Shown in pieces: positions 15,150 through 23,245 of a stretch of DNA of 23,727 nt (positions are counted from its first letter, which is position 1; each line of letters starts with the position of its first letter). The notes below the pieces were generated by a model, which saw only the letters and a list, made by a program, of their open reading frames with translations, did not search any database and was not told the DNA's origin. This DNA is from Verrucomicrobiota bacterium (GTDB taxonomy: Bacteria > Verrucomicrobiota > Verrucomicrobiia > Verrucomicrobiales > Akkermansiaceae), in NCBI GenBank assembly GCA_026397695.1, contig JAPLUJ010000479.1, positions 1 through 23,727 on the forward strand, written 5' to 3'. Position numbers and translations under genes: made by a program.

Positions 15150-16034
15150 TCACGCGAGCACCTTGCTGACGCGTCCCGCGATGATTTCCGCGAGTTGGGT
15201 TTCGCCTTCTTCGCGCAGGAAATCGCAATAGTTCGAGGCGACGGTTTCGAGATCCTTCTTATAGTCCGGGCCGAGGGCTTCGAAGCCGGCGAGGGCGTTT
15301 TCAAAATGGCGGCGTGACCATGCGCGGTCGCCGGTGCTGAGCAGGGCGAGGGCGAGATTGTTATGGGACTGGGCGGTATCCGGGTGTTCCTCACCGAACA
15401 GGCTGCGGCGGGTTTCGAGGGCCATCATGTGCATTTCGCGCGACTGCTCGTGGAACCCGGCCGCCTGATATAGAGCGCCCAGGTTGCTGGAAACCGTGGC
15501 GGTTTTCTCGTGCTCCTGGCCGAGTTGCGAATGGACGATTTCCAAGGCGCGCAGGAACTGGGTTTCGGCGGCATCGAGGTCACCGGCGGTTTTGTAAAGA
15601 AAGCCGAGATTGTTAGTCATGGCCGCGATGTCGAGCATCAGCGGCGGCTCATGCTGTTCGAAGTATTGGATGGCGCGATGCCAGTGTTGGGCCGCCTTCT
15701 CGGTTTGGCCAAGGCCGTCGTAGGCGGCACCGAGTTCGGCATGCAGGCGACCGATCTGGTCGAGTTGATCCGGGTTGTCGTCCAATTGATCGATGGCCTG
15801 GCGGTAATCTTCGCGGGCTTGTTCGAAGTTGCCGAGTTCGCGGTGGATGTCGCCGCGGATTTCCAGAGTGGTGGCGAAGGCGTGGATGCACTCGAAGTTG
15901 GGTCCCAGGGATTGCTGGCATTTTTCCACGGCGGCGGTGGCGGCGTGGAGAGCCTCGTTAAGATCCCCGGCAGCACGGAGGGCTGCCACACGGTCTTGTA
16001 AAATGCCAATAAGGGTAGCGGTCGGAGAGTCCAT
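15150..16034 (-). CDS. TPR (kinesin-light-chain-like) repeat protein
   Basis: A 294-residue protein made of about six tetratricopeptide repeats. Repeats are visible as A..G...A...Y..AI patterns: RGDIHRELGNFEQAREDYRQ, LGAAYDGLGQTEKAAQHWHR, LGFLYKTAGDLDAAETQFLR, LGALYQAAGFHEQSREMHMM and LALALLSTGDRAWSRRHFEN. The LGEEHPDTA-like turns between repeats are typical of TPR_10/12 types. There is no signal peptide, so it is cytosolic. It lies 23 bases downstream of recO and 81 bases upstream of dnaX. The partner is unknown. Confidence 0.9.
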   Translation of the reverse strand: MDSPTATLIGILQDRVAALRAAGDLNEALHAATAAVEKCQQSLGPNFECIHAFATTLEIRGDIHRELGNFEQAREDYRQAIDQLDDNPDQLDQIGRLHAELGAAYDGLGQTEKAAQHWHRAIQYFEQHEPPLMLDIAAMTNNLGFLYKTAGDLDAAETQFLRALEIVHSQLGQEHEKTATVSSNLGALYQAAGFHEQSREMHMMALETRRSLFGEEHPDTAQSHNNLALALLSTGDRAWSRRHFENALAGFEALGPDYKKDLETVASNYCDFLREEGETQLAEIIAGRVSKVLA

Positions 16035-16057
16035 GATGTGCGGGGTGCGGTTGGTGA

Positions 16058-16639
16058 TTACTCGGAGTATTGATGAATTATTTCGACTGACGAGCGGAAA
16101 TTGTCGGACGGCAAAAGTCTTTCGAGTAATTCCCCGCGCGAGGCGGGCAGTGAGCCGAGCACATCGAGCAGGGAAAGGTCTGCCGGGTGCGGCGGGTGGG
16201 AGATGCCCAGCAGTCGGACCAGTTCGTGTTCGAAGTGGCGGAGCGCCCGCAGGCTGGGCTGTGTGGCGTCGATGTGGTCGAGCGCCCGCTCTAGCAGGTT
16301 GTGCAATTCGGGTACCGGATGTCCGGGTTCCACGGCGGCTTCCAAGAGTTGGCAGCAGTAGGCGGCAAGCAGGGTGGTGGTGTAGTTTTTCCGCAAGCCT
16401 TCACGCCATTGGTGGATGAAAACCTCGCGCAAGGCATGCAACTCACCCCTCCTCGCGTGCTGGAAGGTGATTTCCCCGCCGAAAAACAAGTCGAGTTGCC
16501 CTGCGAACGGACTCTTCGGACGGCGGGCCCCCTTGGCCACGGTCTTGATCAATCCGTGCGTTGCGGTGAACCAATGGACAATCAGGCTGGTATCCGACAG
16601 CCGGGTGAGACGGATGATGGTGGCCAGCGTGGATTGCAC
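16058..16639 (-). CDS. recO: DNA repair protein RecO
   Basis: A 193-residue protein from GTG 16639; an ATG at 16762 would overlap the divergent hydrolase start and gives no matching residues. The N-terminal OB fold reads ATIIRLTRLSDTSLIVHWFT, GLIKTVAKGARRPKSPFAGQ and FARRGELHALREV-like segments, as in RecO proteins, which load RecA on SSB-coated single strands with RecR. The C-terminal helical part (LRALRHFEHELVRLLGI) is present, but the zinc-finger Cys pairs common in the family are absent: the place where they should be reads SHPPHPADLSLLD. Operon with the TPR gene is likely (23-base gap). Confidence 0.88.
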   Translation of the reverse strand: MQSTLATIIRLTRLSDTSLIVHWFTATHGLIKTVAKGARRPKSPFAGQLDLFFGGEITFQHARRGELHALREVFIHQWREGLRKNYTTTLLAAYCCQLLEAAVEPGHPVPELHNLLERALDHIDATQPSLRALRHFEHELVRLLGISHPPHPADLSLLDVLGSLPASRGELLERLLPSDNFRSSVEIIHQYSE

Positions 16640-16752
16640 CGTGCGATCTTCAGAAAATCCGCGGCGATTGGCGATGGAAATCCAGAGCCGAAAATATTTT
16701 GAAGAATTGGGGCTTGGGTTCCGTATTACTACTCTCCCGCCTATTGAACTGC

Positions 16753-17517
16753 ATGAAATCACTTCTCATTGCCGCTATTGCCGCCGGGGTCAGCTTGGCC
16801 ACCGCCGAAGAACCCAAGTGGACGTCCCTCTTCAATGGCAAGGATCTCACCGGTTGGACTCCCAAAATCCGCGGCTGCAAGGCCGGGGAAAATTTTCACA
16901 ACACGTTCCGCGTGGTGGACGGGGTGCTTCAGGTGAACTACGCGGACTACGCCCAGTGGGACAACCGCTTCGGTCATTTGTTTTATGCCAAGAAATATTC
17001 CAACTACCGGCTCCGCCTCGAATACCGCTTCACCGGTGAACAAATGAAGGGCGGTCCCGGCTGGGCCTTCCGCAACAGCGGCGTGATGATCCACAGCGAG
17101 TCACCCGAATCCATGGAACAGGAACAGGATTTCCCCGCTTCCATCGAAGTCCAAATCCTCGGCGGAACCGGCAAAGGCGAACGCCCCACCGGCAACCTCT
17201 GCACCCCCGGAACCCACGTCGAAATGGATGGCAAACTCGAAACCCGGCATTGCATCAACTCGAAATCCAAAACCTTCCACGGCGATCAATGGGTGGCTCT
17301 CGAGGTGGAGGTGCACGGCAACCGCCTCATCCGCCACCTCATCAATGGCGAGGAAGTCATTTCCTACAACAAGCCCCAACTCGGCGGCGATGCCCATGCC
17401 GACGCGCTCATCAAAGTGGCGGGTGACAAAATGCTCGCGGAGGGATATATCTGCCTCCAATCCGAAAGCCATCCCGTCGAGTTCCGCAAAATAGAGATCC
17501 TGGAACTCGCACCCTGA
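16753..17517 (+). CDS. Secreted 3-keto-disaccharide hydrolase family (DUF1080)
   Basis: A 254-residue exported protein. ATG 16753 gives a signal peptide (MKSLLIAAIAAGVSLATAEE); an upstream frame to 16699 lacks one. The family start is clear: WTSLFNGKDLTGW. Further features are FRVVDGVLQVNY, the aromatic and Arg-rich strands (YRLRLEYRF), GWAFRNSGVMIHSE and the final strand VEFRKIEILEL. The concanavalin-like jelly-roll family acts on glycosides and 3-keto-sugars in members that have been studied. It starts a plus-strand run with tsaB ten bases downstream. The gap to recO is 113 bases and holds both divergent promoters. Confidence 0.9.
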   Translation: MKSLLIAAIAAGVSLATAEEPKWTSLFNGKDLTGWTPKIRGCKAGENFHNTFRVVDGVLQVNYADYAQWDNRFGHLFYAKKYSNYRLRLEYRFTGEQMKGGPGWAFRNSGVMIHSESPESMEQEQDFPASIEVQILGGTGKGERPTGNLCTPGTHVEMDGKLETRHCINSKSKTFHGDQWVALEVEVHGNRLIRHLINGEEVISYNKPQLGGDAHADALIKVAGDKMLAEGYICLQSESHPVEFRKIEILELAP

Positions 17518-17527
17518 CTCACCCGCC

Positions 17528-18208
17528 ATGCCCGGCGCGTTTTCGCTCGTTCTTGAAACTTCCACGCCCCACGCGTCGATCACGCTCGTCGGACCGGACG
17601 GAACGCTGACCCAGCGCGGGTTTGTGAGCGACCGCAATCACAACGCGATGTTGTTCGCGCCGATGGCAGAACTGCTGCACGGCGACGCGCGACGCCATAT
17701 CGGCCTCGTGCTCGTCGGCAGCGGACCGGGAAGTTATAGTGGTACCCGCGTCGGCATCGCCGCCGCCCAAGGGGTGGCCATCGCCTTGGCTTGCCCGGCG
17801 GTCGCCGTGCCGTCGATTCTCGCCGTGCCATCCGCACAGAACGGGGCAACCTGCCTCGCCATCGGCGACGCGCGGCGCGGCGGGTTCTGGAGCGCACGGG
17901 TGGAGAATTTCCGTCTCACCGGCGAGCCCGCACTGTGCGATGCCAAAGGACTCGCAGTCATCGTTTCGCAGGCGAGCGCAGCGGGAATCGAGGTTTTTTC
18001 CTTCGAAAATGCCGGGCGTTTCCCGCTGCCGGACGAACTCTCCCTGATTGTTAGACAGGAAATCCCGGATGCCACACGGCTGTGGCAGGCATGGATTGGA
18101 ACGGACGCGATGACCCGCCGCCAATGGTCAGCGGCAATCCCGCAACCGCTCTACCTAACACCACCCCACATCACGCTGGCCAAACCCGCATGCTGGATGC
18201 GCCCCTAA
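17528..18208 (+). CDS. tsaB: tRNA threonylcarbamoyladenosine biosynthesis protein TsaB
   Basis: A 226-residue ASKHA-fold protein, the dimerisation partner of TsaD in the t6A modification of tRNA position 37. Motifs: LVLETSTPHASITLV at the N-terminus, the His-containing HNAMLFAPMAELL, GSGPGSYSGTRVGIAAAQG (the most conserved TsaB signature), then GDARRGGFW. The C-terminal half is variable as usual and ends PLYLTPPHITLAK. It follows the hydrolase by ten bases and precedes rlmH by six. Its TAA stop is inside a CTAAC motif. Confidence 0.92.
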   Translation: MPGAFSLVLETSTPHASITLVGPDGTLTQRGFVSDRNHNAMLFAPMAELLHGDARRHIGLVLVGSGPGSYSGTRVGIAAAQGVAIALACPAVAVPSILAVPSAQNGATCLAIGDARRGGFWSARVENFRLTGEPALCDAKGLAVIVSQASAAGIEVFSFENAGRFPLPDELSLIVRQEIPDATRLWQAWIGTDAMTRRQWSAAIPQPLYLTPPHITLAKPACWMRP

Positions 18209-18214
18209 CCCCTC

Positions 18215-18658
18215 ATGCATGTCCGCATCATCGTTGCCGGAAAACCCGCGCTCGCCTATGCCAAGACGGGGGCCGAGGAGTATCTGAAACGCTTGTCCCG
18301 CTACGGCGACTACGAATGGATCACCGTTAAAACCGGAACACGCGATGACGTTTCCGCTAGATTGTTGGAAAACTCGCGCGGTTGCTTCCGCATCGCCTTG
18401 GACGAACGCGGCGAGGCGCTGGGCACCCGCGCCCTGGCCGAACGCCTCGCATCACTCGCCGTGCGCGGCGACATCAAAACCATCGCCTTTTTGATCGGTG
18501 CGGCTGACGGCCACAGCGAATCCCTGCGCACGGCCTGCGATCTCGTGCTCACCCTGTCACCGTTCACTCTCCAGCATGAACTCGCCCTGCTGGTCCTGCT
18601 GGAACAACTCTATCGGGTGGCCACCCTGAAAAGCGGATCCCCCTATCACCGCGACTGA
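18215..18658 (+). CDS. rlmH: 23S rRNA (pseudouridine-1915 N3) methyltransferase
   Basis: A 147-residue SPOUT-fold enzyme, in the usual length range (about 155). Seen: IIVAGKPALAYAKTGAEEYLKRLSRY at the start, the SAM-binding knot IAFLIGAADGHSESLRTACD, LTLSPFTLQHELALLVLLEQ, and the invariant C-terminal GSPYHRD. It methylates a pseudouridine in helix 69 of 23S rRNA. It is six bases downstream of tsaB and likely co-transcribed. Confidence 0.96.
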   Translation: MHVRIIVAGKPALAYAKTGAEEYLKRLSRYGDYEWITVKTGTRDDVSARLLENSRGCFRIALDERGEALGTRALAERLASLAVRGDIKTIAFLIGAADGHSESLRTACDLVLTLSPFTLQHELALLVLLEQLYRVATLKSGSPYHRD

Positions 18659-18820
18659 GCGAATTGCTCGCACGCCATAATGAAAACCGGATTTTTGAGA
18701 AGTGTCGCTTTTATGCGCACATCTCATCGCGAATCGGTCGGCATTGCACGCATGGAATAGGATGGTTCCCGGATTTGACCTTTGCCGGAAGCTCCGGTAT
18801 CAATTCCTGCCACCCCGCTC

Positions 18821-19378
18821 ATGATCCGCGAAATCCTTCAATACGGCCACCCCGTTCTGCGCCAACGCTGCCGCCAGGTCACCTTGGTCGACAGCACCAT
18901 CCAGCATCTGGCCACGGATATGTTAGAAACGATGGTCGATGCACATGGTGTGGGGCTGGCCGCCCCCCAGGTGGGAGAGGACATTCGCTTGGCGGTGATC
19001 GATGTTTCGCACGATCCCGCGTGTGTTTCGCTGCTCAAGGTGAACGGCGAGGACGTGGCTCTGCAATCGATCATGCCATTGGTTTTCATCAACCCGCATT
19101 TGACAAGTGGCCAAGAGAAGGAATTCTGCATCGAAGGGTGCCTGAGCATCCGCGGCATCCGCGCGGAAGTCCGTCGGCCCATGATCGTGAAAGCCACTCT
19201 GCCGCAACTCGACGGATCGGTCCTGGAGGTCGAGACGGACGGGCTGCTGGCACGCGTCCTGCAACATGAAACAGACCATCTGAACGGAGTTCTTTTCGTG
19301 GACCGCTTGACTGCGGTAGCCAAGGTTTCCATGAGAAACCGCCTCAAGCGCCTGCTGGAAGAAAACGCGCAGAGCTGA
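18821..19378 (+). CDS. def: Peptide deformylase
   Basis: A 185-residue iron/zinc enzyme that removes the formyl group from new proteins. I chose ATG 18821 (MIREILQYGHPVLR), the normal family start; a TTG at 18782 would add 13 residues. The three motifs are intact: HGVGLAAPQVGE (motif 1), EFCIEGCLSIRG (motif 2, metal Cys) and RVLQHETDHLNGVLF (motif 3, HExxH-type). A short internal stretch (residues 64-85, CVSLLKVNGEDVALQSI) is longer than in E. coli. The gene is 162 bases from rlmH and may have its own promoter. Confidence 0.95.
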   Translation: MIREILQYGHPVLRQRCRQVTLVDSTIQHLATDMLETMVDAHGVGLAAPQVGEDIRLAVIDVSHDPACVSLLKVNGEDVALQSIMPLVFINPHLTSGQEKEFCIEGCLSIRGIRAEVRRPMIVKATLPQLDGSVLEVETDGLLARVLQHETDHLNGVLFVDRLTAVAKVSMRNRLKRLLEENAQS

Positions 19379-19669
19379 AGACCGTGGCTGGATAGCCATG
19401 ATAGAGAATCGCGGATCGGGATCGTTCATCGTAGCGCAACCGGACGCCCGCGCACTTCTCACGGAAGTCGAAAAAAGGGCTTGCAAGCATGAATCACCGC
19501 TTGACTGCATCCATGCTTGCCATAGCCTCGCGCCATGCAAACATTCCTGTGCCTACCCCCCTGTGCAGGGCGATGATTGCCATGCTCGCTCCTGCACTCC
19601 ATGCAATTCCCAACGGGGCCGTTGAACCCACTCTCCTCTAACATCGCAAACCACCATAATGATCCACCT
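19379..19669. other. Intergenic region, def to oxidoreductase
   Basis: Almost 300 bases without a supported gene. It holds a 9-bp inverted repeat (19483-19491 with 19512-19520), one CTAAC motif (19638-19642), and probably the promoter of the downstream oxidoreductase. Several open frames across it have no family features and end inside the next gene. Confidence 0.5.
19483..19520 (-). terminator. Inverted repeat with T-run on the minus strand
   Basis: GCAAGCATG (19483-19491) and CATGCTTGC (19512-19520) form a 9-bp stem with a 20-base loop. On the minus strand this is followed after six bases by TTTTTT. It looks like a rho-independent terminator for minus-strand transcription, but no minus-strand gene leads into it. 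It may be an operator instead. Confidence 0.35.
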
Positions 19670-20914
19670 ATGAAACCGCAAATCAACCGAAGATTGTTTC
19701 TGAAAACCACTGCTGGAGCCAGCGTGTTCAGCCAGTTTGGCTTCAACATCCTGCACGCTCAAAACAAGGGTGATAAACTTCGCCTGGCCATCATTGGCAC
19801 CGGCGGAAAAGGCGGATCGCATCTCCAATGCGTCCAGCGGGCCGGTGACATCGTCGTCGCCCACTGTGACATTGATGCCAACCGCCAGGGCATGGCGCCG
19901 GGCACTTGGCCGGCATCCAAGTTCTATCAGGACTACCGGCAGTTGTTTGACAAGGAGATCAAGAATATAGATGCGGTGATGGTGGCGACACCGGATCACA
20001 GCCACTACCAACCGACGGCCTTGGCAATGGCGGCGGGGAAACATTGCTATACGCAAAAACCGCTGGTCCACACCGTCGGGGAAGCCCGTCAATTGAATCT
20101 GGCTGTTGAAAAACACAAGGTGGCAACGCAAATGGGCAACCAAGGGCATGCCGGTGAAGGCAACCGCTTGATCTATGAATATGTCAACGGCGGCATGCAC
20201 CCGGTGCCCGCCAACGTCAACTGGGATTTGTGGCTCGGGCCGGCCCCCGAGCGTCCGTATAAGAATGGGGTTTACCATGACTTCAAATGGCGCGGATTTT
20301 ATGACTTCGGCGGTGGTGCGCTGGCTGACATGGCCTGCCACACCATGGACAGTATTTTCTGGTCCATGAACCCGGGCGTGCCCAAGAGTGTGGAAGTGAT
20401 GGAAATCTACAAGCACAGCGACGACATGTTCCCGTCCGGTGCCATTTTCCGCTGGGTCTTCCCCGCCGGCAAACTACCTAACGGCAAAGCCCGCCCGGAA
20501 CTCACCATTTACTGGTACGAAGGGAAATTGCTCAAAGACGGCAAGGAAGTGCCCGCACTGGAACGCGTCCGCCGCCCGGCCAAATTGGAGGAAACCAAGA
20601 AAATGCCGCAGAGTGGCAATGTGTACTTCGGCTCCAAGGCGGATCTGCTCATTCAAGGCGACTATGGCGACAGCCCGCGCATTGTCACCGGTCCGGACGA
20701 AGCGCCGGTGGGCAAGCCGCCCCAACTGCTGGAGCGCAATCCCGCTGGCGGTGGTGACTTTGGCCAGTATGCCGAATGGCGCCTCGCCTGTGTGGGCGAA
20801 AAAGACTGGAAGCATCCAGGCTCAAACTTCACTTATGCCGCCCCATTCACGGAGGCTATTCTGTTAGGAAATATTGCCCTCCGAAAAGGTTGGGAGCCAC
20901 TCAGGTTTTCCTGA
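19670..20914 (+). CDS. Tat-exported Gfo/Idh/MocA oxidoreductase, shortened
   Basis: A 414-residue NAD(P)-dependent sugar oxidoreductase-type protein. ATG 19670 gives a twin-arginine signal (INRRLFLKTTAGASVF) ending near ILHAQN. The Rossmann domain follows: LAIIGTGGKGGSHL, then DAVMVATPDHSHY and the EKP-equivalent QKPLVH. The second domain includes WDLWLGPAPERPY, WRGFYDFGGGALADMACHTMD and a C-terminal NFTYAAPFTEAILLGN. Two places look deleted in frame against the family as I remember it: about 25-35 residues between YEYVNGG and MHPVPAN (near 20190-20200), and about 30 residues between GNIALR and KGWEP (near 20880-20890). The frame stays open to the stop. It may be functional, degraded, or an assembly error. 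Confidence 0.9.
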   Translation: MKPQINRRLFLKTTAGASVFSQFGFNILHAQNKGDKLRLAIIGTGGKGGSHLQCVQRAGDIVVAHCDIDANRQGMAPGTWPASKFYQDYRQLFDKEIKNIDAVMVATPDHSHYQPTALAMAAGKHCYTQKPLVHTVGEARQLNLAVEKHKVATQMGNQGHAGEGNRLIYEYVNGGMHPVPANVNWDLWLGPAPERPYKNGVYHDFKWRGFYDFGGGALADMACHTMDSIFWSMNPGVPKSVEVMEIYKHSDDMFPSGAIFRWVFPAGKLPNGKARPELTIYWYEGKLLKDGKEVPALERVRRPAKLEETKKMPQSGNVYFGSKADLLIQGDYGDSPRIVTGPDEAPVGKPPQLLERNPAGGGDFGQYAEWRLACVGEKDWKHPGSNFTYAAPFTEAILLGNIALRKGWEPLRFS

Positions 20915-20970
20915 TCAGTGTGGTGGTCGGTTTCATGGTTTTGATAGATATGGGGTTGTGGAAACTTCGT

Positions 20971-23082
20971 TCACCAAGTCACCTTGGCTCCCAAAATGGT
21001 GTTCCAGCCGGGCTCGTTCTGGCCGGAACCGTGATTTCGATAGTCCTGATCAGTGAGATTCTCGATGCCGCAGGTGAGATCCAGGTGGTCGTTGACTTTC
21101 CATCCACCGTGCAGTGAGGCGACGATATAGCCGGGAGTGCCGTGGGTGGGGATGCGCTGGTTGTCGGCAGCCTGGTCCGCCGCAGTGATGCGGTCCTCGG
21201 TGGCGGCGGCAAGCACGCGACCTTCCAACCAGAATTTTTGCGAGGGTGCGGTCCATCGCAGGGCGAGCGAGCCGGTGAGCGGGAGTTGGCGGGTGTTAGG
21301 CTTGTCATGGATCGGTCCGTCGAAGTAGGCGGGGCTCGCGGTGCGTCCTTCCTGCCATGCGGCAAAGCCGGTGAGCGTCCACTGCGGGTGGATGCGCCAG
21401 GCCGCTTCGAGTTCAAGGCCATACACATAACCGTCGCTCGCGTTGGCGGCAATGGTGGTGGTGCTGCCGGCGGTGATCGGAACCGCGACGATCAGGTCCT
21501 GCGCATCGGTGTAAAAGGCCGCTAGACCCAGGGAAAGATTTTCGGTGTGGTGGCGGACACCGAGTTCGTAGGTGATGAAGGTTTCCGGATTGAGGTTGGT
21601 GGAGCCTAACGAATCATTGCCGGACCTCGCGGTCGCATTGCCAGACAGGTCATCCAGATTCGGTGCGCGGAACGCCTGGGAAATTCCTCCGAAAACACTC
21701 CAGCATGGACTCAGATGATAGAGTCCGCGCAAGGATCCGACCAGCGAATCCCAGTCCTGGGACAGGTTATATTGCATGCTGCCGGAACGGTCACGATAGC
21801 GCCCGAGGGTCGCCTGCGCGTATGTGTAGCGCGCGCCGGCGGTGATTTCCAAGGCGTCCACCGGCTTGATGAGATACTGGGCATAAACGCCTAACAAATC
21901 ATACGTGGAATCATCCGCGACCGGCAGGACTTCCTGATAGCCCGCGCCGGACGATTTCATCTTGTATCCGGACGAATTGACCGTGTCGTGATAGTAATCC
22001 ACCCCGTAAACCAAAGTCCCCGGTCCGATCACTGATTCCAAGGTCAGGCACGCGCCGATGGTTTCGAGATCGATATCCGAGGCCCGGATGCTGTCTTCGG
22101 CGGGCTTGCGGTTTTGAAACTCCGCGTCCGCGCTCGTTTGCCAGGAAAGCGTGGCGCTCCAGTGTTGGATGGCCGCGCCGGCCTGCGGGTTTTCCCCGGC
22201 ATACCGGAGATAGGTCAGCGAGCGATCCTGATCAAAGTCATCGGTCGTCCAGCGGCCGGGGGCGGCCACATGCCCGTCATGCTGCCATCCGGGATTGTCG
22301 ATGGTCCGGTGCCAGCGCGAGATATCATCCTGATGCACGGAGTTATGGGCAAGCGTGAGGGTGGATTCCGGTGTGACCGCCCAATCCATGCGGAAGTCCA
22401 GGTCCTGCTCGGGATAGCCGGTATTCTTCATGCGACCCACCGCCGAATCCTCGATATCGCCGAAATCCTTGGCGGAAAGGCCTAACCAAACACCGAATTT
22501 CCCGCCCACCCCGGTTTCCATTTCAAGGCGCCCGATGTGGCTGCCCTCGCCGTTGCTGCGGAACTCATACGCGGCCGATCCTCCCAGATAGATCTGATCC
22601 GCAGGCCGGGCGCGGAAATCCGACGACTTGCTGAACGCGTTGAGGGTGCCGCCGATGGCATCGGAACCATAGAGCACGGAACCCTGGTTCTTGATCAACT
22701 CGATGTGATCGAGCGAGAGAGGATCGACCGTGTTCCAATACTGCACCGGCCCGCTGCGAAAGGTCGAATTGTTGAGGCGCACACCGTCCATCAACAACAG
22801 GTTCTGGCGTCCGGTGAACCCGCGAATGAACGGCGAGCCTTGTCCGTACGCGGTCTTCTGAACCAACACCCCGGGCGTGTATTGCAGGATGTCCGGCAAG
22901 GTGCGGCGGGTGTTGTCCCGTATGAAGTCCTCGCCCAGCGAGGATGCACTATAAGGTGTGTCGCTGAGCGCGGTCTCCATCCTCGCGCCAGTCACTACCA
23001 GAGGATCGAGCAGAATCTGCGCATGCAACGGGGCTAGCACCGCAAGCAGAATGAAGGCGGTGGTCTTCATGGTGGTCTTCAT
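20971..23082 (-). CDS. TonB-dependent outer-membrane receptor
   Basis: A 703-residue outer-membrane receptor, typical length for a small TonB-dependent transporter. ATG 23082 is used; a second ATG four codons in (23070) lies in a MKTTMKTT duplication and could be the real start. The signal peptide is TAFILLAVLAPLHAQ. The plug domain shows VVTGARMETALSDTPYS, RRTLPDILQYTPGVLVQKTA, FIRGFTGRQNLLLMDGVRLN and VLYGSDAIGGTLNAFSKS. The rest is beta-barrel with alternating strands, and the C-terminus reads GIENLTDQDYRNHGSGQNEP with the terminal aromatic residue W. The closing motif resembles catecholate, heme or cobalamin receptors. The substrate cannot be told. Confidence 0.93.
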   Translation of the reverse strand: MKTTMKTTAFILLAVLAPLHAQILLDPLVVTGARMETALSDTPYSASSLGEDFIRDNTRRTLPDILQYTPGVLVQKTAYGQGSPFIRGFTGRQNLLLMDGVRLNNSTFRSGPVQYWNTVDPLSLDHIELIKNQGSVLYGSDAIGGTLNAFSKSSDFRARPADQIYLGGSAAYEFRSNGEGSHIGRLEMETGVGGKFGVWLGLSAKDFGDIEDSAVGRMKNTGYPEQDLDFRMDWAVTPESTLTLAHNSVHQDDISRWHRTIDNPGWQHDGHVAAPGRWTTDDFDQDRSLTYLRYAGENPQAGAAIQHWSATLSWQTSADAEFQNRKPAEDSIRASDIDLETIGACLTLESVIGPGTLVYGVDYYHDTVNSSGYKMKSSGAGYQEVLPVADDSTYDLLGVYAQYLIKPVDALEITAGARYTYAQATLGRYRDRSGSMQYNLSQDWDSLVGSLRGLYHLSPCWSVFGGISQAFRAPNLDDLSGNATARSGNDSLGSTNLNPETFITYELGVRHHTENLSLGLAAFYTDAQDLIVAVPITAGSTTTIAANASDGYVYGLELEAAWRIHPQWTLTGFAAWQEGRTASPAYFDGPIHDKPNTRQLPLTGSLALRWTAPSQKFWLEGRVLAAATEDRITAADQAADNQRIPTHGTPGYIVASLHGGWKVNDHLDLTCGIENLTDQDYRNHGSGQNEPGWNTILGAKVTW

Positions 23083-23245
23083 GGGGATTATCTATTTATT
23101 CATTAGATGAAAGCGGGATGCTCGCTCACACATCCCTTGAATCGCACGCACGGAGAATGGCTGTCAATGAAACGGCATGGACAAGATTTGCCCGAAGGCG
23201 GCTCATGATGGACGGTCTTCGACCAGACAGCGGCTCATGAGGTCC
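23083..23245. promoter_or_regulatory. Upstream region of the TonB receptor with repeats
   Basis: The region between the receptor start and the regulator end. It holds an inverted repeat GGGATG/CATCCC (23115-23120 with 23131-23136) and an 11-base direct repeat GCGGCTCATGA at 23198-23208 and 23230-23240. The receptor promoter should be here. A regulator site is plausible but not shown. Confidence 0.35.

Larger units (their letters stand above)
4818..22486. repeat. Dispersed GTTAG/CTAAC pentamer, 32 copies here
   Basis: GTTAG or its complement CTAAC occurs at 4818, 5299, 5361, 6028, 6268, 6581, 7804, 8176, 8766, 9139, 9688, 11846, 12066, 12207, 12436, 12824, 14034, 14405, 14589, 14775, 15612, 18050, 18155, 18205, 18922, 19638, 20478, 20863, 21295, 21606, 21891 and 22482 (first base of each). 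Two more lie in the element (2430, 3057). Read in the GTTAG direction the base before is T in 24, C in 8 and G in 2 of the 34. Both orientations are equal (17 each), and most are inside genes in different reading frames. No known function is assigned. Confidence 0.7.

Noticed and set aside
14415..15317. Plus-strand frame of 300 codons opposite dnaX
   Set aside because: It lies antisense to a gene with clear clamp-loader motifs and has no recognisable domain.
16058..16762. Longer RecO starting at ATG 16762
   Set aside because: The extra 41 residues have no RecO similarity and would overlap the divergent hydrolase start.
18664..19269. Plus-strand frame of about 200 codons over def
   Set aside because: It is a shadow of peptide deformylase; the composition is Arg/Pro/His-rich as expected of an off-frame GC-rich translation.
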